Position numbers and translations under genes: made by a program
From: Rhodopirellula sp.
GTDB lineage: Bacteria; Planctomycetota; Planctomycetia; Pirellulales; Thermoguttaceae
Assembly (NCBI GenBank): GCA_012728855.1
Contig: JAAYEH010000471.1
Coordinates: 1-64,000 of the forward strand
Direction: 5' to 3'
Length of the DNA stretch: 64,000 nt
Part shown: positions 26,229 to 35,237 of the stretch, piece by piece
Numbering within the stretch: the first letter of the stretch is position 1
Layout: every line of letters starts with the position of its first letter
Notes under the pieces: generated by a model
The model's database searches: none
Told to the model about the DNA's origin: nothing
Seen by the model: only the letters and a program-made list of their open reading frames with translations

Positions 26229-26308
26229 AAAAAAAACCTCGAAGCCGACGACTCCCAGCGCCGTTCGGTTTCCAACAAGGAAACCACCACAGCCGTCCGC
26301 CTCGAGGT
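26229..26308 (-). terminator. Candidate intrinsic terminator downstream of murD
   Basis: Read on the minus strand, an imperfect stem ACCTCGAGGCGGACG / CGTCGGCTTCGAGGT, enclosing a second hairpin (GGTTTCC-loop-GGAAACC), ends in eight T residues (A run at 26229-26236). It lies between the end of murD and the cupin start. The long composite loop makes it unusual for a simple terminator. Confidence 0.5.
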
Positions 26309-26398
26309 CGTTGACAATGCAACCCGAAGGCCACACGCAACTACCTAACTGTATATCGGCTGCCGTCATCTTGTCAATACCTACCCATTGCACCCGGT

Positions 26399-27715
26399 TC
26401 AACCCGCGCGCGCGGCGGCCATCGCGCGAACCAGTCCGGTGAAGTGCGCACCCCGCGCGCGATAGTTTTGAAACTGATCGCGACTGGCGCAGGCAGGCGA
26501 CAAGACGATGCTCTCGCCGCTGCGCGAATGAAGCCAACACCAGCGTACCGCTTCGTCCAATGTGGTCACGGCCGTGCAAGGAAAGTCGGATCGATGTTGT
26601 GTGATCTTCTCTCGCAGAGCCTTCGCCACCGCGCCGTACAACGCCACTCCCGACGCGTTCTCAGCAATGTGCTCACACATGGCACCGAAATCGACCCCTT
26701 TGTCGCTTCCACCGGCCAAGAGCCAGAGGGGGCTTGGGATCGCCTCCAATGCCGCGATCGTCGACTCGGGCGTGGTCGACGCGGAATCGTTGAAGAACTT
26801 GCGTCCCTCAACCACCGCGACCAGTTCAAGCCGATCCGGCAAAGGGGGGCAGGACAAGAGCCCTTCGCGAATCGACTCTTCTCGACAGCCGATTCCGCGT
26901 GCCGCGGCAGCCGCACAGGCGGCATTGATTCGGTTGTGATGCCCGACGACGGAAAGATGAGGAAGCCCCTCCAGCGGAACCGGCGGCAATAGTCTTCCCC
27001 GCACAAGCGGCGCCCAACCGGCGGCTACTTCACGATCAAACATGTTGAGCACCGCCAGACCATCGTCGCGCTGGCAGGTAAGGATCCGCTGCTTATCGGC
27101 GGCATAGTCCGCGACGCTGCCGTGCCAATCGAGATGGTTCGGCACGAAATTGGTCACGACCGCCACTTCGGGAAAACGCGAGCCGGCGTGCAAGTAATGC
27201 AGTTGGAAACTGCTGATTTCAAGAACCACCCAATCCTCCGCCGCGATCTGATCGCACTGGTCAAGTAGACTTCGGCCGATGTTGCCGCCCAAATGCACGC
27301 GTCGCCCCTCCGCGCGGAGGATCGCCGCCGTCATCGCCGACGTGGTCGATTTGCCGTTCGTTCCCGTAATGCCAATCACATGCGCCGAGCACGACTCCAA
27401 AAACAACTCCGCCTCGCACCGAACCGGTACACCGCTTGCCCGGGCGATTTCGAGAAAGGGATTCTCCGGCCGAACTGCCGGATTGACGACCACCAGATCG
27501 GTGTGTCGAAAATCGTCTTCTCGATGCGCGCCGAGGTGATACGCGGCGATGGCAACATTTTTGAGCGTACGGAGCGAGTCGGCAAGTGCCTCTTCGGACG
27601 AAAGGTCCGTAACCGTAACCATTGCTCCCTGCCGAGCAAGCCAACGCGCAGCCGCCACCCCTCCTCCAAAATGGCCCAAGCCCATCACTGTAGCGCGACG
27701 ACCTGCGAGTTCCAT
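26399..27715 (-). CDS. murD: UDP-N-acetylmuramoylalanine--D-glutamate ligase
   Basis: MurD adds D-glutamate to UDP-MurNAc-L-Ala in peptidoglycan synthesis. The product starts MELAGRRATVMGLGHFGGG, has the ATP-binding loop GITGTNGKSTT, the Mur signature (NFVPNHLDWHGSVADYAADK) and the C-terminal domain motifs FFNDSASTTPESTIAAL and LLAGGSDKGVDF. Length and order are normal. The frame opens further upstream at 27784 (GTG), but family alignment favours the ATG at 27715. It stands alone, not within a mur/fts cluster, which is relevant because planctomycete peptidoglycan was long debated. A terminator-like hairpin follows. Confidence 0.96.
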   Translation of the reverse strand: MELAGRRATVMGLGHFGGGVAAARWLARQGAMVTVTDLSSEEALADSLRTLKNVAIAAYHLGAHREDDFRHTDLVVVNPAVRPENPFLEIARASGVPVRCEAELFLESCSAHVIGITGTNGKSTTSAMTAAILRAEGRRVHLGGNIGRSLLDQCDQIAAEDWVVLEISSFQLHYLHAGSRFPEVAVVTNFVPNHLDWHGSVADYAADKQRILTCQRDDGLAVLNMFDREVAAGWAPLVRGRLLPPVPLEGLPHLSVVGHHNRINAACAAAAARGIGCREESIREGLLSCPPLPDRLELVAVVEGRKFFNDSASTTPESTIAALEAIPSPLWLLAGGSDKGVDFGAMCEHIAENASGVALYGAVAKALREKITQHRSDFPCTAVTTLDEAVRWCWLHSRSGESIVLSPACASRDQFQNYRARGAHFTGLVRAMAAARAG

Positions 27716-27871
27716 CCGTTCAATAGATCGAGAAAGACTCGCCGAGGCAAGAGGCCGTTGGCCGATGGGCAGAAGCGAGGTCACCGATCAGCAGGGGAAG
27801 CCAGCGGGCCGGCTGCTCGCCTCAAGTCAGCGTAGCGCCATCGCTTTGCTCGGTGGTAGCAGCCGGGCTGC

Positions 27872-28798
27872 TCAGCGACTCGCCAACCACGCCACCAGCA
27901 GGCTTGTTCCGTTCAACGCCATGTGCAACGTCACCGGCGCGACGATGCGGTGTGTCCGAAAGTAGAGCAGCCCCAGCGCCATTGCAAAGAACATCAGCGT
28001 AATCGGGTCCGGCGCGAACCAGTCACTGAGGAGGAAGTGCAGAACCGCCTGCAGGGAATAGATTGGCGCAGCAACGGCGAAAAAGGTCAGCAGTCCCAGG
28101 CCGATGTCAGGAAGGATTCTTTCCGGAACCACCCCGAAATCAACGAGCGTGGCGCCTCGCCGCATCCGCAACAGCGCGACGCCCGTTGCGAGCACCACCA
28201 GGTTCCAGACAGCCACCTGGATCAACATGTCGACGACGCGAGTCGGTTCCAACTTCGGTTGCGCTACCCGGAAGTGCAGGGAAGCGAACAGGATCGCGGT
28301 CACGAGCACGGGCATGAGGCCACGAATCGGCGGAGGCATGGCCCGAACTCGAATACGGCGGCGTTCGACGCGTTCGAGCCAGCCCTGCAACACGAGTCGA
28401 AAGAGAAACTCCTCGACCACCGGCGCCACCGCCACAACGACGAAGATGCAGAACACCAACGTGAGGAAGCCCGGATCGGTGGCCAGCAGATCGAGCACCG
28501 GATGCGAGACACCCACTTCCTCCGGCCTCGCCGCCTCATCCGGCTGACCGCGGCCCGCGGCGACGCCGGTGAAGCTGAGTGCCAGACCGAGCAAGGCCGG
28601 GAAGAGATAGATGAGAAAGACCGCCGCCACGTCGCCAAACCGCCAGGGCACGCGCCGCCGCGGTTCGTAAGGCAATACCGGCTCGCCGCGGGCGAGACGC
28701 GTGGCGATCCAGATCCACGTCGCTAGACAGGCGGCGATTCCGCCGATCACGAAGATGCCGATGAAGGCCGCGTTTTCCGGCTGAGCGAGGTCGTTCAT
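27872..28798 (-). CDS. CPBP-family (CAAX/Abi) intramembrane metalloprotease, 308 aa
   Basis: At least seven membrane segments are visible. The family motif EEFLFRLVLQGWLE contains the conserved Glu-Glu and Arg, and two later segments carry conserved His positions (LFASLHFRVAQ, VTLHMALNGTSLL). These residues match glutamate-type intramembrane proteases of the Rce1/CPBP group. It lies downstream of pgsA and rimO on the same strand, separated from pgsA by a heptamer repeat. Substrate unknown. Confidence 0.9.
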   Translation of the reverse strand: MNDLAQPENAAFIGIFVIGGIAACLATWIWIATRLARGEPVLPYEPRRRVPWRFGDVAAVFLIYLFPALLGLALSFTGVAAGRGQPDEAARPEEVGVSHPVLDLLATDPGFLTLVFCIFVVVAVAPVVEEFLFRLVLQGWLERVERRRIRVRAMPPPIRGLMPVLVTAILFASLHFRVAQPKLEPTRVVDMLIQVAVWNLVVLATGVALLRMRRGATLVDFGVVPERILPDIGLGLLTFFAVAAPIYSLQAVLHFLLSDWFAPDPITLMFFAMALGLLYFRTHRIVAPVTLHMALNGTSLLVAWLASR

Positions 28799-28800
28799 GG

Positions 28801-28836
28801 AGTCGAGTGTCGAGGGTCAAGAGTCGAGAGCCAGAC
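28801..28836. repeat. Heptamer-type repeat (GAGTCGA units), related to 39484-39520
   Basis: The stretch GTCGAGGGTCAAGAGTCGAG is also found near 39485 and consists of 7-base units (GAGTCGA, GTGTCGA, GGGTCAA, GAGTCGA, GAGCCAG). Both copies continue with AGCCAGACC. It separates the CPBP gene from pgsA. Confidence 0.7.
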
Positions 28837-28911
28837 CTTCCGATTGCCTCTCGACACGGGATTCCCGACTCTCCGCTATCCCAGGCCGATATGGAAAGAG
28901 ATTTGATACCT

Positions 28912-29520
28912 TCAGCGCGTCCGCAACAACCGTACCGCCGCAATAACGTAGACGACCCCCGAATACACTGTCAAAGCCACAGCAGCCCAAAGGGAAGCGA
29001 CGAAGACGGCCCAGACCCAAGTCGGCGCCGTTGCGGCGGGGTCGGGATAGTCGAGATAGAACAGCCCCGCTCCGGCCGCAACGCACTGCAGAACCATTTT
29101 CAGTTTGCCTGGCATGGTAGCCGAGAAGTCGCCGCCGCGATCTTCAATGAAGCTGCGCAGCGCCGTCACCAGCAATTCCCGCCCCACGACCGCCACGACC
29201 ATCCATGCCCTGAGGCCCCAGGGAACTTCAAGCATTTGGGGAATGGGCAACAGGAAAATGAATGTGCCGCAGATGATGACCTTGTCGGCGAACGGATCGA
29301 GAATTCGTCCCAGAGTGGTCACCTGGCCGTAGCGGCGGGCGAAGTATCCGTCCAGCCAGTCGGTGCTTGCCGCCACGATGAACAGCACCATCGCCGCCAT
29401 GTAATACTGCACGGCGATCATGCCGAACAACACCACGGCCAGAATCAGTCGCAAGCTCGTCAACTGATTCGGCAAGTTAAAGACAGAGGTGCGGATTGAT
29501 TGGGCACGTTCGACGTTCAT
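28912..29520 (-). CDS. pgsA: CDP-diacylglycerol--glycerol-3-phosphate 3-phosphatidyltransferase
   Basis: PgsA makes phosphatidylglycerol phosphate, the committed step to phosphatidylglycerol. The CDP-alcohol phosphotransferase signature is complete: DWLDGYFARRYG...GRILDPFADK (DGxxAR...G...G...DxxxD). The N-terminal segment FNLPNQLTSLRLILAVVLF is characteristic. Four or five membrane spans and 202 residues fit the family. It starts 18 bases after the end of rimO and is probably co-transcribed with it. Confidence 0.95.
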   Translation of the reverse strand: MNVERAQSIRTSVFNLPNQLTSLRLILAVVLFGMIAVQYYMAAMVLFIVAASTDWLDGYFARRYGQVTTLGRILDPFADKVIICGTFIFLLPIPQMLEVPWGLRAWMVVAVVGRELLVTALRSFIEDRGGDFSATMPGKLKMVLQCVAAGAGLFYLDYPDPAATAPTWVWAVFVASLWAAVALTVYSGVVYVIAAVRLLRTR

Positions 29521-29538
29521 GAAAACGGGTTTCCGATC

Positions 29539-30951
29539 CTAGTACGGTTTTCCCACGGCCGCCGCTATTAAATCATAGTCCCTGGCAGCCACCACTTCAC
29601 AGGGCACGATCTGGCCTGGCGACAAATTCTCGCCGGTAACGTAGACTACGCCGTCGATTTCGGGGGCATCGGCATACGTTCTGCCCACATAGGCGTTTTC
29701 CTCACCCGGAATATCACGGTCGATCAACACCTCCCATTGCCGTCCCACCTGCGACTCGTTCCAGGCGAAGGCGATCTTCTGTTGCGCCGCCAGGAGCCGA
29801 TCGCGCCGATTCTGACGAATCTCCTCGGGGAGTTGACCGTCGAGTCGCGCCGAGGGAGTGTCTGGTTCAAACGAGTAGGGGAATACCCCCAATCGTTCAA
29901 ACCGACGCCGGACGATGAAATCGAGGATCTCCTGAAACTGCTCTTCACTCTCGCCCGGGAAGCCCGCGATCACGGTGGTCCGCAACACCAGACCGGCGAT
30001 TTGCTCTCGCAGTCGATCGAGCAACTGCTCGGTTTCCGACCGCGTCACCCGCCGAGCCATCCGCTTGAGCACGCGATCGTTGATATGTTGCAGGGGCAGA
30101 TCCAGGTAGGGCACGATTTTCTTCGACTGCGAAATCCGCTCGATTAGTTCATCGCTGAAATACATCGGATAGAGGTACATCAAGCGAATCCACTGGACTC
30201 CGGCCACCTCTTCCAGCCGCCCGAGCAGTTCGGCCAGCCGCGGGCGGCCGTCCGTATCGACGCCGTAGTAGGTCGTATCCTGGGCCACGATATTCAGTTC
30301 GCGAACGCCGTCGGCCGCTAATTGCTCGGCCTCGGCGATCACCTCGTCGATCGGTTTGCTGAAGTGCTTGCCCCGAATTTGGGGAATCGAGCAGAACGTG
30401 CAGAGCCGGTCGCAGCCTTCGGAGATCTTTAAGAAAGCCAAATGCCTCGGCGTGAGCCGCAGCCGATCCAGATCGGAAAGCGGCCGGCTGGGGGCGGGCC
30501 GGAAGATCGTTCGCTGCTCGCTGAACCCGTCCATGAGGCGATCGGCCGCCAGGGCAATTTCGTCTCGACCGTGCAACCCGACGATCTGGTCGATGCCGGG
30601 GCACTGCTCCAGCAGCGACTGGCGGTCTCGCTGGGCCATGCAGCCGGCGACGATCACCCCCCTTGTGCTTCCCTTCTCCTTCAGACGAACCATTTCCCGA
30701 ATGGTCGCCAGCGATTCGTCGCGCGCCGCCTGGAGAAAGCCACAGGTGTTGATGACAACGAAGTCGGAACCCTCCGGATGCGGGGCGAGATGATATCCGC
30801 CGAGGTTCAACAATCCCAGCATCCGCTCGCTGTCCACCAGGTTTTTCGGGCAGCCAAGGCTAATCAGCGAGCAGGTGCCTTTAACGCCGTTTTGGGGCCG
30901 ATTTCGAGGCAAGATCGATCTCACATTCCGCAAGGAAGGGATGCCGCCCAC
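29539..30951 (-). CDS. rimO: Ribosomal protein S12 methylthiotransferase RimO, 470 aa
   Basis: RimO adds a methylthio group to an Asp of ribosomal protein S12. The N-terminal UPF0004 domain shows SLGCPKNLVDSERM and VINTCGFLQAARDES with the auxiliary-cluster Cys residues and VAGCMAQR. The radical-SAM motif is SEGCDRLCTFCSIPQIRG (CxxxCxxC). The C-terminal TRAM domain ends the protein. The SLGCPKN start separates RimO from MiaB. It heads a minus-strand group with pgsA and the CPBP protease. Confidence 0.96.
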   Translation of the reverse strand: MGGIPSLRNVRSILPRNRPQNGVKGTCSLISLGCPKNLVDSERMLGLLNLGGYHLAPHPEGSDFVVINTCGFLQAARDESLATIREMVRLKEKGSTRGVIVAGCMAQRDRQSLLEQCPGIDQIVGLHGRDEIALAADRLMDGFSEQRTIFRPAPSRPLSDLDRLRLTPRHLAFLKISEGCDRLCTFCSIPQIRGKHFSKPIDEVIAEAEQLAADGVRELNIVAQDTTYYGVDTDGRPRLAELLGRLEEVAGVQWIRLMYLYPMYFSDELIERISQSKKIVPYLDLPLQHINDRVLKRMARRVTRSETEQLLDRLREQIAGLVLRTTVIAGFPGESEEQFQEILDFIVRRRFERLGVFPYSFEPDTPSARLDGQLPEEIRQNRRDRLLAAQQKIAFAWNESQVGRQWEVLIDRDIPGEENAYVGRTYADAPEIDGVVYVTGENLSPGQIVPCEVVAARDYDLIAAAVGKPY

Positions 30952-31022
30952 GCGAGGGGGCTCCGAGCAGCGATTTCCTGAATCCTAGCCGGATTTGCGG
31001 CCGAGGGTAAGTGGCTTCTAAA

Positions 31023-31952
31023 TCACTTCGAGGCGGCCAGGCATTTACGCATATAGTCGATGCTCTCGCGGGCGAGCCGCTCTGGCCCCGCAGTGTAGTT
31101 GAATACCTCCACGGAAACCCATCCCCGGTAGTCGATGTCTCGCAGCGCCTGGAAAATCGGCACAAAATCCAACTCCCCGAAACCCGGTCCCTGTAGATTG
31201 GGATCGTTGGCGTGGAAATGGACCATCCAGTCTTTCCACTTGCGAATCAAGTCTGGAATCGCTTCGGATTCCGACGACATCGCTTTGCAATCGAGGTGCA
31301 GTTTGCAGTGAGGCGACTCGACCATGCGGGCGAGTTCAACACCTTCGGCTGCCGTGGTGAGGAAATCAGTCTCTTTACCGGTCAGCGGCTCCAGCGCCAA
31401 AGTAACCCCCGTCTTCTCCATCGCCGGTATCGCCGCACGAAACACCTCCGCCGCATAGCGCATCCCCTCGGCTTTACTCACGCCCGGCAGAAGTTTCCGC
31501 TGCTTGGGGGAACCGAAGATGATCAGGTTGCCGCCAAGGTCGGCGCAAAAACGGGCAAGTTCGCCGAGATAGTCGACCGTCCTCCGCCGCACATCCGGTT
31601 CCGGACTGGTCAAGTGCAATCCCGTCGTTTTCGCCAAGACCCAATGGATCCCCAGGATCGACAAGCCATTGCTTTCGGCGAGCCGGCGAATCTCTTTTCG
31701 CTTCGCCGCGGGGATGTCGGTCACCAGGTTGCTGATCGTAAACGGCGCGATCTCCAAGCCGGTGTAGCCGCATTCGGCCGCAAAGCGAAAAGCCTTGTCG
31801 AAGGGCCAATCCTGGAACGTCTCATTGCAGATAGCGAACCTCATGCCGGTCGTCTCCGCGGCAGGCAGCGATTGGAGCAAGGGAGACGCTCCGCCGAGGG
31901 CGACCCCTGCAGCGGCGGATTTGAGGAAATGGCGGCGGGTAGAACGGTACAC
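31023..31952 (-). CDS. Tat-exported sugar phosphate isomerase/epimerase-like TIM-barrel protein, 309 aa
   Basis: I place the start at the GTG at 31952, which has GGAGGAG about 7 bases upstream; it gives the twin-arginine signal RSTRRHFLKSAAAGVALGGA. The open frame reaches 32027 but the extra 25 residues precede the ribosome site. The barrel shows AP_endonuc_2 features: ICNETFQDWPFDKAFRFAAE, LGIHWVLAKTTGLHL, ALEPLTGKETDF, LHLDCKAMSSES, and VHFHANDPNLQGPG with metal-ligand Glu, Asp and His. Substrates of this family in planctomycetes are mostly unknown sugars. Confidence 0.88.
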   Translation of the reverse strand: MYRSTRRHFLKSAAAGVALGGASPLLQSLPAAETTGMRFAICNETFQDWPFDKAFRFAAECGYTGLEIAPFTISNLVTDIPAAKRKEIRRLAESNGLSILGIHWVLAKTTGLHLTSPEPDVRRRTVDYLGELARFCADLGGNLIIFGSPKQRKLLPGVSKAEGMRYAAEVFRAAIPAMEKTGVTLALEPLTGKETDFLTTAAEGVELARMVESPHCKLHLDCKAMSSESEAIPDLIRKWKDWMVHFHANDPNLQGPGFGELDFVPIFQALRDIDYRGWVSVEVFNYTAGPERLARESIDYMRKCLAASK

Positions 31953-32077
31953 GGTGGCACTCCTCCGGCGAGTTGTTGTTCCAGGGGGCAGAGATTCCGC
32001 CACCTGCGGCGGTTGCGACGAATCCACCCGTTATTGTAATGGCCGGCGCCACGAAGAGCCAGGAGACCGCTGCCGCA

Positions 32078-33145
32078 CTACGCGATCTTCTTGCCTTTGA
32101 GTTGGTAGACATACGCCAAGATCTCGGCGACCGCGGCGTACTTGTCTTGGGGAATAGGGCGGTTGACGTTAACGTCGCGATAAAGGGCCTGCGCCAACGG
32201 CTTCTTCTCGACGATCGGAATGCCGTGCTCCAGGGCAAGCTTGCGGATTCGCTGAGCCAGAATGCCCGCCCCCTTGGCCACCACAATCGGGGCGGCCATC
32301 GTCTGCACGTCAAACTGGATCGCAACGGCCAACTCCGTTGGATTGGTCACCACCACGTCGGCCTTGGGCACCGCGCCGGAAAGGCGATTGAGCACGAGCT
32401 GCCGCTGCACGAAGCGGCGGCGCGCGGCGATCTGCGGATCGCCCTCCAAGTTCTTCATCTCTTCGCGAACTTCCTGCGAAGTCATCTTCATATCCTGCTC
32501 GTTCTTCCACCGCTGGAAGGCGTAGTCGAGGATTGCCAGGATCAGCAAAGCGGCGCCGATCTTGATCGTTGTCCAGATGAGGATTTCCGCCAGGTAGCGG
32601 GACGACTCGGGCAGCGCCATTCCTGTCAGTTCCAGGATCGTGTCGTACTCCCGGTAGAGCGCTACGAAGGCGACCGCGGCAATGATCAGGACTTTGAGCA
32701 TTCCAAATGCCAATCGCATGACACTGGAAATGGAAAAGATCCTGCCCAGGCCCTTGATGGGATCGAGCCGCGACCAGTCCGCGGCGAGTTTTTGAGGCAA
32801 GAAGAGGAAGCCCACTTGACTGAGGTTTACCGCGATCGCTGCAATCAGAACAACTGCCAGAAAAGGCAAGAGATACCGGGCAAGTTCCACGAACGCGTCG
32901 TTCCATGCCACCATCGTGAAATCGAGGTCGGCGGTGAGCCATGCTTCCCCCCCAAGTTGCCGTTTTGTGTAGCGGCCGATAAAGTCGATCAGCGCTTGCC
33001 CGGACATCAGCAGCACGGCCATCCCGACCAGAAGCAACGCGGCGGAGGCCAGATCCTGGCTCTTGGCAACCTGTCCCTCCTCGCGGGCCTTCTGGCGGCG
33101 ATGCGCGGTTGCATCGTGTGATCGTTCGCCGTTGTCCTCAGCCAT
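32078..33145 (-). CDS. flhB: Flagellar export switch protein FlhB, 355 aa
   Basis: FlhB is a membrane component of the flagellar type III export gate and switches substrate specificity. Four membrane segments are followed by a cytoplasmic domain with EQDMKMTSQEVREEMKNLEG. The autocleavage loop reads VVVTNPTELAVAIQFD: Asn268-Pro269-Thr270-Glu271 instead of the common NPTH. Asn and Pro, needed for cleavage chemistry, are kept. It is the last gene of the fliL-N-O-P-Q-R-flhB group and starts 42 bases after fliR. Confidence 0.96.
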   Translation of the reverse strand: MAEDNGERSHDATAHRRQKAREEGQVAKSQDLASAALLLVGMAVLLMSGQALIDFIGRYTKRQLGGEAWLTADLDFTMVAWNDAFVELARYLLPFLAVVLIAAIAVNLSQVGFLFLPQKLAADWSRLDPIKGLGRIFSISSVMRLAFGMLKVLIIAAVAFVALYREYDTILELTGMALPESSRYLAEILIWTTIKIGAALLILAILDYAFQRWKNEQDMKMTSQEVREEMKNLEGDPQIAARRRFVQRQLVLNRLSGAVPKADVVVTNPTELAVAIQFDVQTMAAPIVVAKGAGILAQRIRKLALEHGIPIVEKKPLAQALYRDVNVNRPIPQDKYAAVAEILAYVYQLKGKKIA

Positions 33146-33187
33146 GAGGGAGTAATTCGCTTGGGATGGCTAGTGTGACAGGAAAGG

Positions 33188-33994
33188 CTACGAAAGCCAC
33201 TCGGAGCGAAGCGGTGCGTGGAGAGAGTCGAGGAGGATTTCCAAGGCAGGCTCAATCTGCTCTTGGAAGACCCAGACCGCGGCGCCCAGCGACAGCGCGA
33301 CGGCCCCGAACGCGACCATGGCGTTCAGCCCAAATCCGATGGCCATAATATTCAACTGGGGCAGAGTTCGACTGATCAGTCCCATGACCAATGTCGCCAG
33401 GAGCAATGCGGTCACGGCGGGCATGGCGGCCCGCAGTCCGAGTGCAAAGCTCTGGGCGACGAGCGTGACGAAGGCGTCGGCGATGGAGAACGGAACGGCG
33501 CAACTGCCAAGCGGGATGGTCTGGTAGGTATCGAGCAGTGCGGCCATCACCATACGATGGCCGCCGATAAGAACAAATACCGCCGTGGCCACCAGATGAA
33601 GCATCCGCGAGAAAAGCGGCACACTCTCGCCCGTTGTCGGATCGAAGACGTCGGATAGCATCAGTCCGCCGACTCGGCCAATCAATTCTCCCGCTAACTG
33701 GATGCCGGAGAAAAGAATGACCAATCCAAGCCCCAAGCAGAGACCGATGAGCAGTTCGCTCCCGACGAGCACCAGCAGATGCGCCAGGCTCCCCGGCTGC
33801 GGGACGCCAGCACTCCACTGGCTGGGCGTAATCAACAGGGCGAGGGTCGCCGAAAGCAACGCGCGAAACTGCATGGGCGACTCGGGCGTGTTCAGCAGGG
33901 GGGCAAACGAGATCAGCCCACTCACTCGGCTCAGCACCAGAGCGAACAGTACGACTTTGCCGGCGTCGACTTGGCTGATCCAGTGCATGGTCAT
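33188..33994 (-). CDS. fliR: Flagellar export gate protein FliR, 268 aa
   Basis: FliR forms the export gate with FliP and FliQ. The start DAGKVVLFALVLSRVSGLIS and the conserved LGLGLVILFSGIQLAGELIG with FDPTTGESVPLFSRML identify it; about six membrane segments are seen. Two ATGs at 33994 and 33988 are possible starts. It is between fliQ and flhB on the same strand. Confidence 0.94.
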   Translation of the reverse strand: MTMHWISQVDAGKVVLFALVLSRVSGLISFAPLLNTPESPMQFRALLSATLALLITPSQWSAGVPQPGSLAHLLVLVGSELLIGLCLGLGLVILFSGIQLAGELIGRVGGLMLSDVFDPTTGESVPLFSRMLHLVATAVFVLIGGHRMVMAALLDTYQTIPLGSCAVPFSIADAFVTLVAQSFALGLRAAMPAVTALLLATLVMGLISRTLPQLNIMAIGFGLNAMVAFGAVALSLGAAVWVFQEQIEPALEILLDSLHAPLRSEWLS

Positions 33995-34023
33995 TGGTCA
34001 CTTGTCGTTGGACTGGAGGCGGT

Positions 34024-34290
34024 TCAGAGCCGGTCGGGGATGCCGCCGATCAAGTCGCGGGAATATTGGAGCATCTGGGTGATGAGCCAGGGGAGCGTCA
34101 GACTGAGGACTAGGACCATGGCCACGATCTTGGGTACGAAGGCAACCGTCTGCTCTTGAACTTGAGTGAGCGCTTGAAGCAATCCGATGGCGAGGCCGAC
34201 AACCATGCCCGCCACAAGGACCGGCGAACCGATGAGCAAACCGACCCAGATCGCTTCGCGGGCGATGTCGATGGCGTCTTGAGCATTCAT
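34024..34290 (-). CDS. fliQ: Flagellar export gate protein FliQ, 88 aa
   Basis: This is a small protein with two membrane hairpin segments (VGLLIGSPVLVAGMVVGLAI, IVAMVLVLSLTLPWLI) joined by the conserved LLQALTQVQEQTVAFVPK. The length is normal for FliQ. It lies between fliP and fliR with the same orientation. Confidence 0.96.
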   Translation of the reverse strand: MNAQDAIDIAREAIWVGLLIGSPVLVAGMVVGLAIGLLQALTQVQEQTVAFVPKIVAMVLVLSLTLPWLITQMLQYSRDLIGGIPDRL

Positions 34291-34403
34291 GTTACGTACT
34301 CTGCCACGATCGGTTCTTTAAGTTGTCCAATTACTTCGACCACTCCGCCACTCCAACGTTCCGCCATTCCATCATCCCACGCCTTCCCCGTCCCCTCCCC
34401 ACG

Positions 34404-35237
34404 TCAGGCAAATGACTGAAAGCTCTCCAGCAGCATGCCGACGACCAAATGCCAGCCGTCCAAGAGGACGAAGAGGAGGAGTTTGAACGGCATGGAAATG
34501 AGCACCGGAGGCATCATCAACATGCCCATCGAAACCATCATGCTGGCGATCACCAGATCGACGATCAGAAACGGCAGGTAGATTTGAAACCCGATCAAGA
34601 ACGAGGTCTTCAGTTCACTGAGCATGAAAGCCGGAAGCAATGCTTGCAGAGGCACGTCTTGGTATCCGCTCGGCTGCGGCTGGTCGGGAATGTAGTCCAA
34701 GAAGAGATAAACGTCCGACTGGTTTCCGGTGCGCTCGATCTGCAAGGCCATGAATCGCCGGACGGGATAGACGCCCTTCTGCCATGCTTGATCCAGGCTG
34801 ACCTCGCGGTTGGTGTAGGGGACGATCGCCTCGTCATACACCTGTTTCCAAACCGGCGTCATGATCAGCAGCGTCAGGAACAAAGCCAATGTCGTGATGA
34901 CCTGGCTGGGAGGCAACTGCTGCGTGCCGATCGCTTGTCGCAAAATACCCAGCACCACGACAATACGAACGAAGCAGGTGGTCATCAACAACAGTGCCGG
35001 AGCCAGGCTCAGCACCGTCAGCAAGAGCATCACCTGGATCGTCGAACTCAAGCCTTCCGGACTCGTCCATGTTTCCGGTCCCGCCGCCAGTCCTTCCGGC
35101 AGTTCCAATCGCAATGGCTGGTTGGCCGATTCCTGCGCCAGGGCCGGATTGGCACGGGCGCCGGCGAGAAGGAGCAGCGACACGAGAACGAGCCGGAGGA
35201 GCCGAGAGTCTGCCGTGATGGCTGAGTATTCAATCAT
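34404..35237 (-). CDS. fliP: Flagellar export gate protein FliP, 277 aa
   Basis: A signal peptide (LVLVSLLLLAGARANPALAQ) is followed by the FliP core: LLLMTTCFVRIVVVLGILRQ with the AIGTQQLPPSQVI motif, and the C-terminal FLIGFQIYLPFLIVDLVIAS then MGMLMMPPVLISMPFKLLLF. FliP forms the pentameric pore of the gate. Its start overlaps the end of fliO by 8 bases, so the two are translationally coupled. Confidence 0.97.
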   Translation of the reverse strand: MIEYSAITADSRLLRLVLVSLLLLAGARANPALAQESANQPLRLELPEGLAAGPETWTSPEGLSSTIQVMLLLTVLSLAPALLLMTTCFVRIVVVLGILRQAIGTQQLPPSQVITTLALFLTLLIMTPVWKQVYDEAIVPYTNREVSLDQAWQKGVYPVRRFMALQIERTGNQSDVYLFLDYIPDQPQPSGYQDVPLQALLPAFMLSELKTSFLIGFQIYLPFLIVDLVIASMMVSMGMLMMPPVLISMPFKLLLFVLLDGWHLVVGMLLESFQSFA

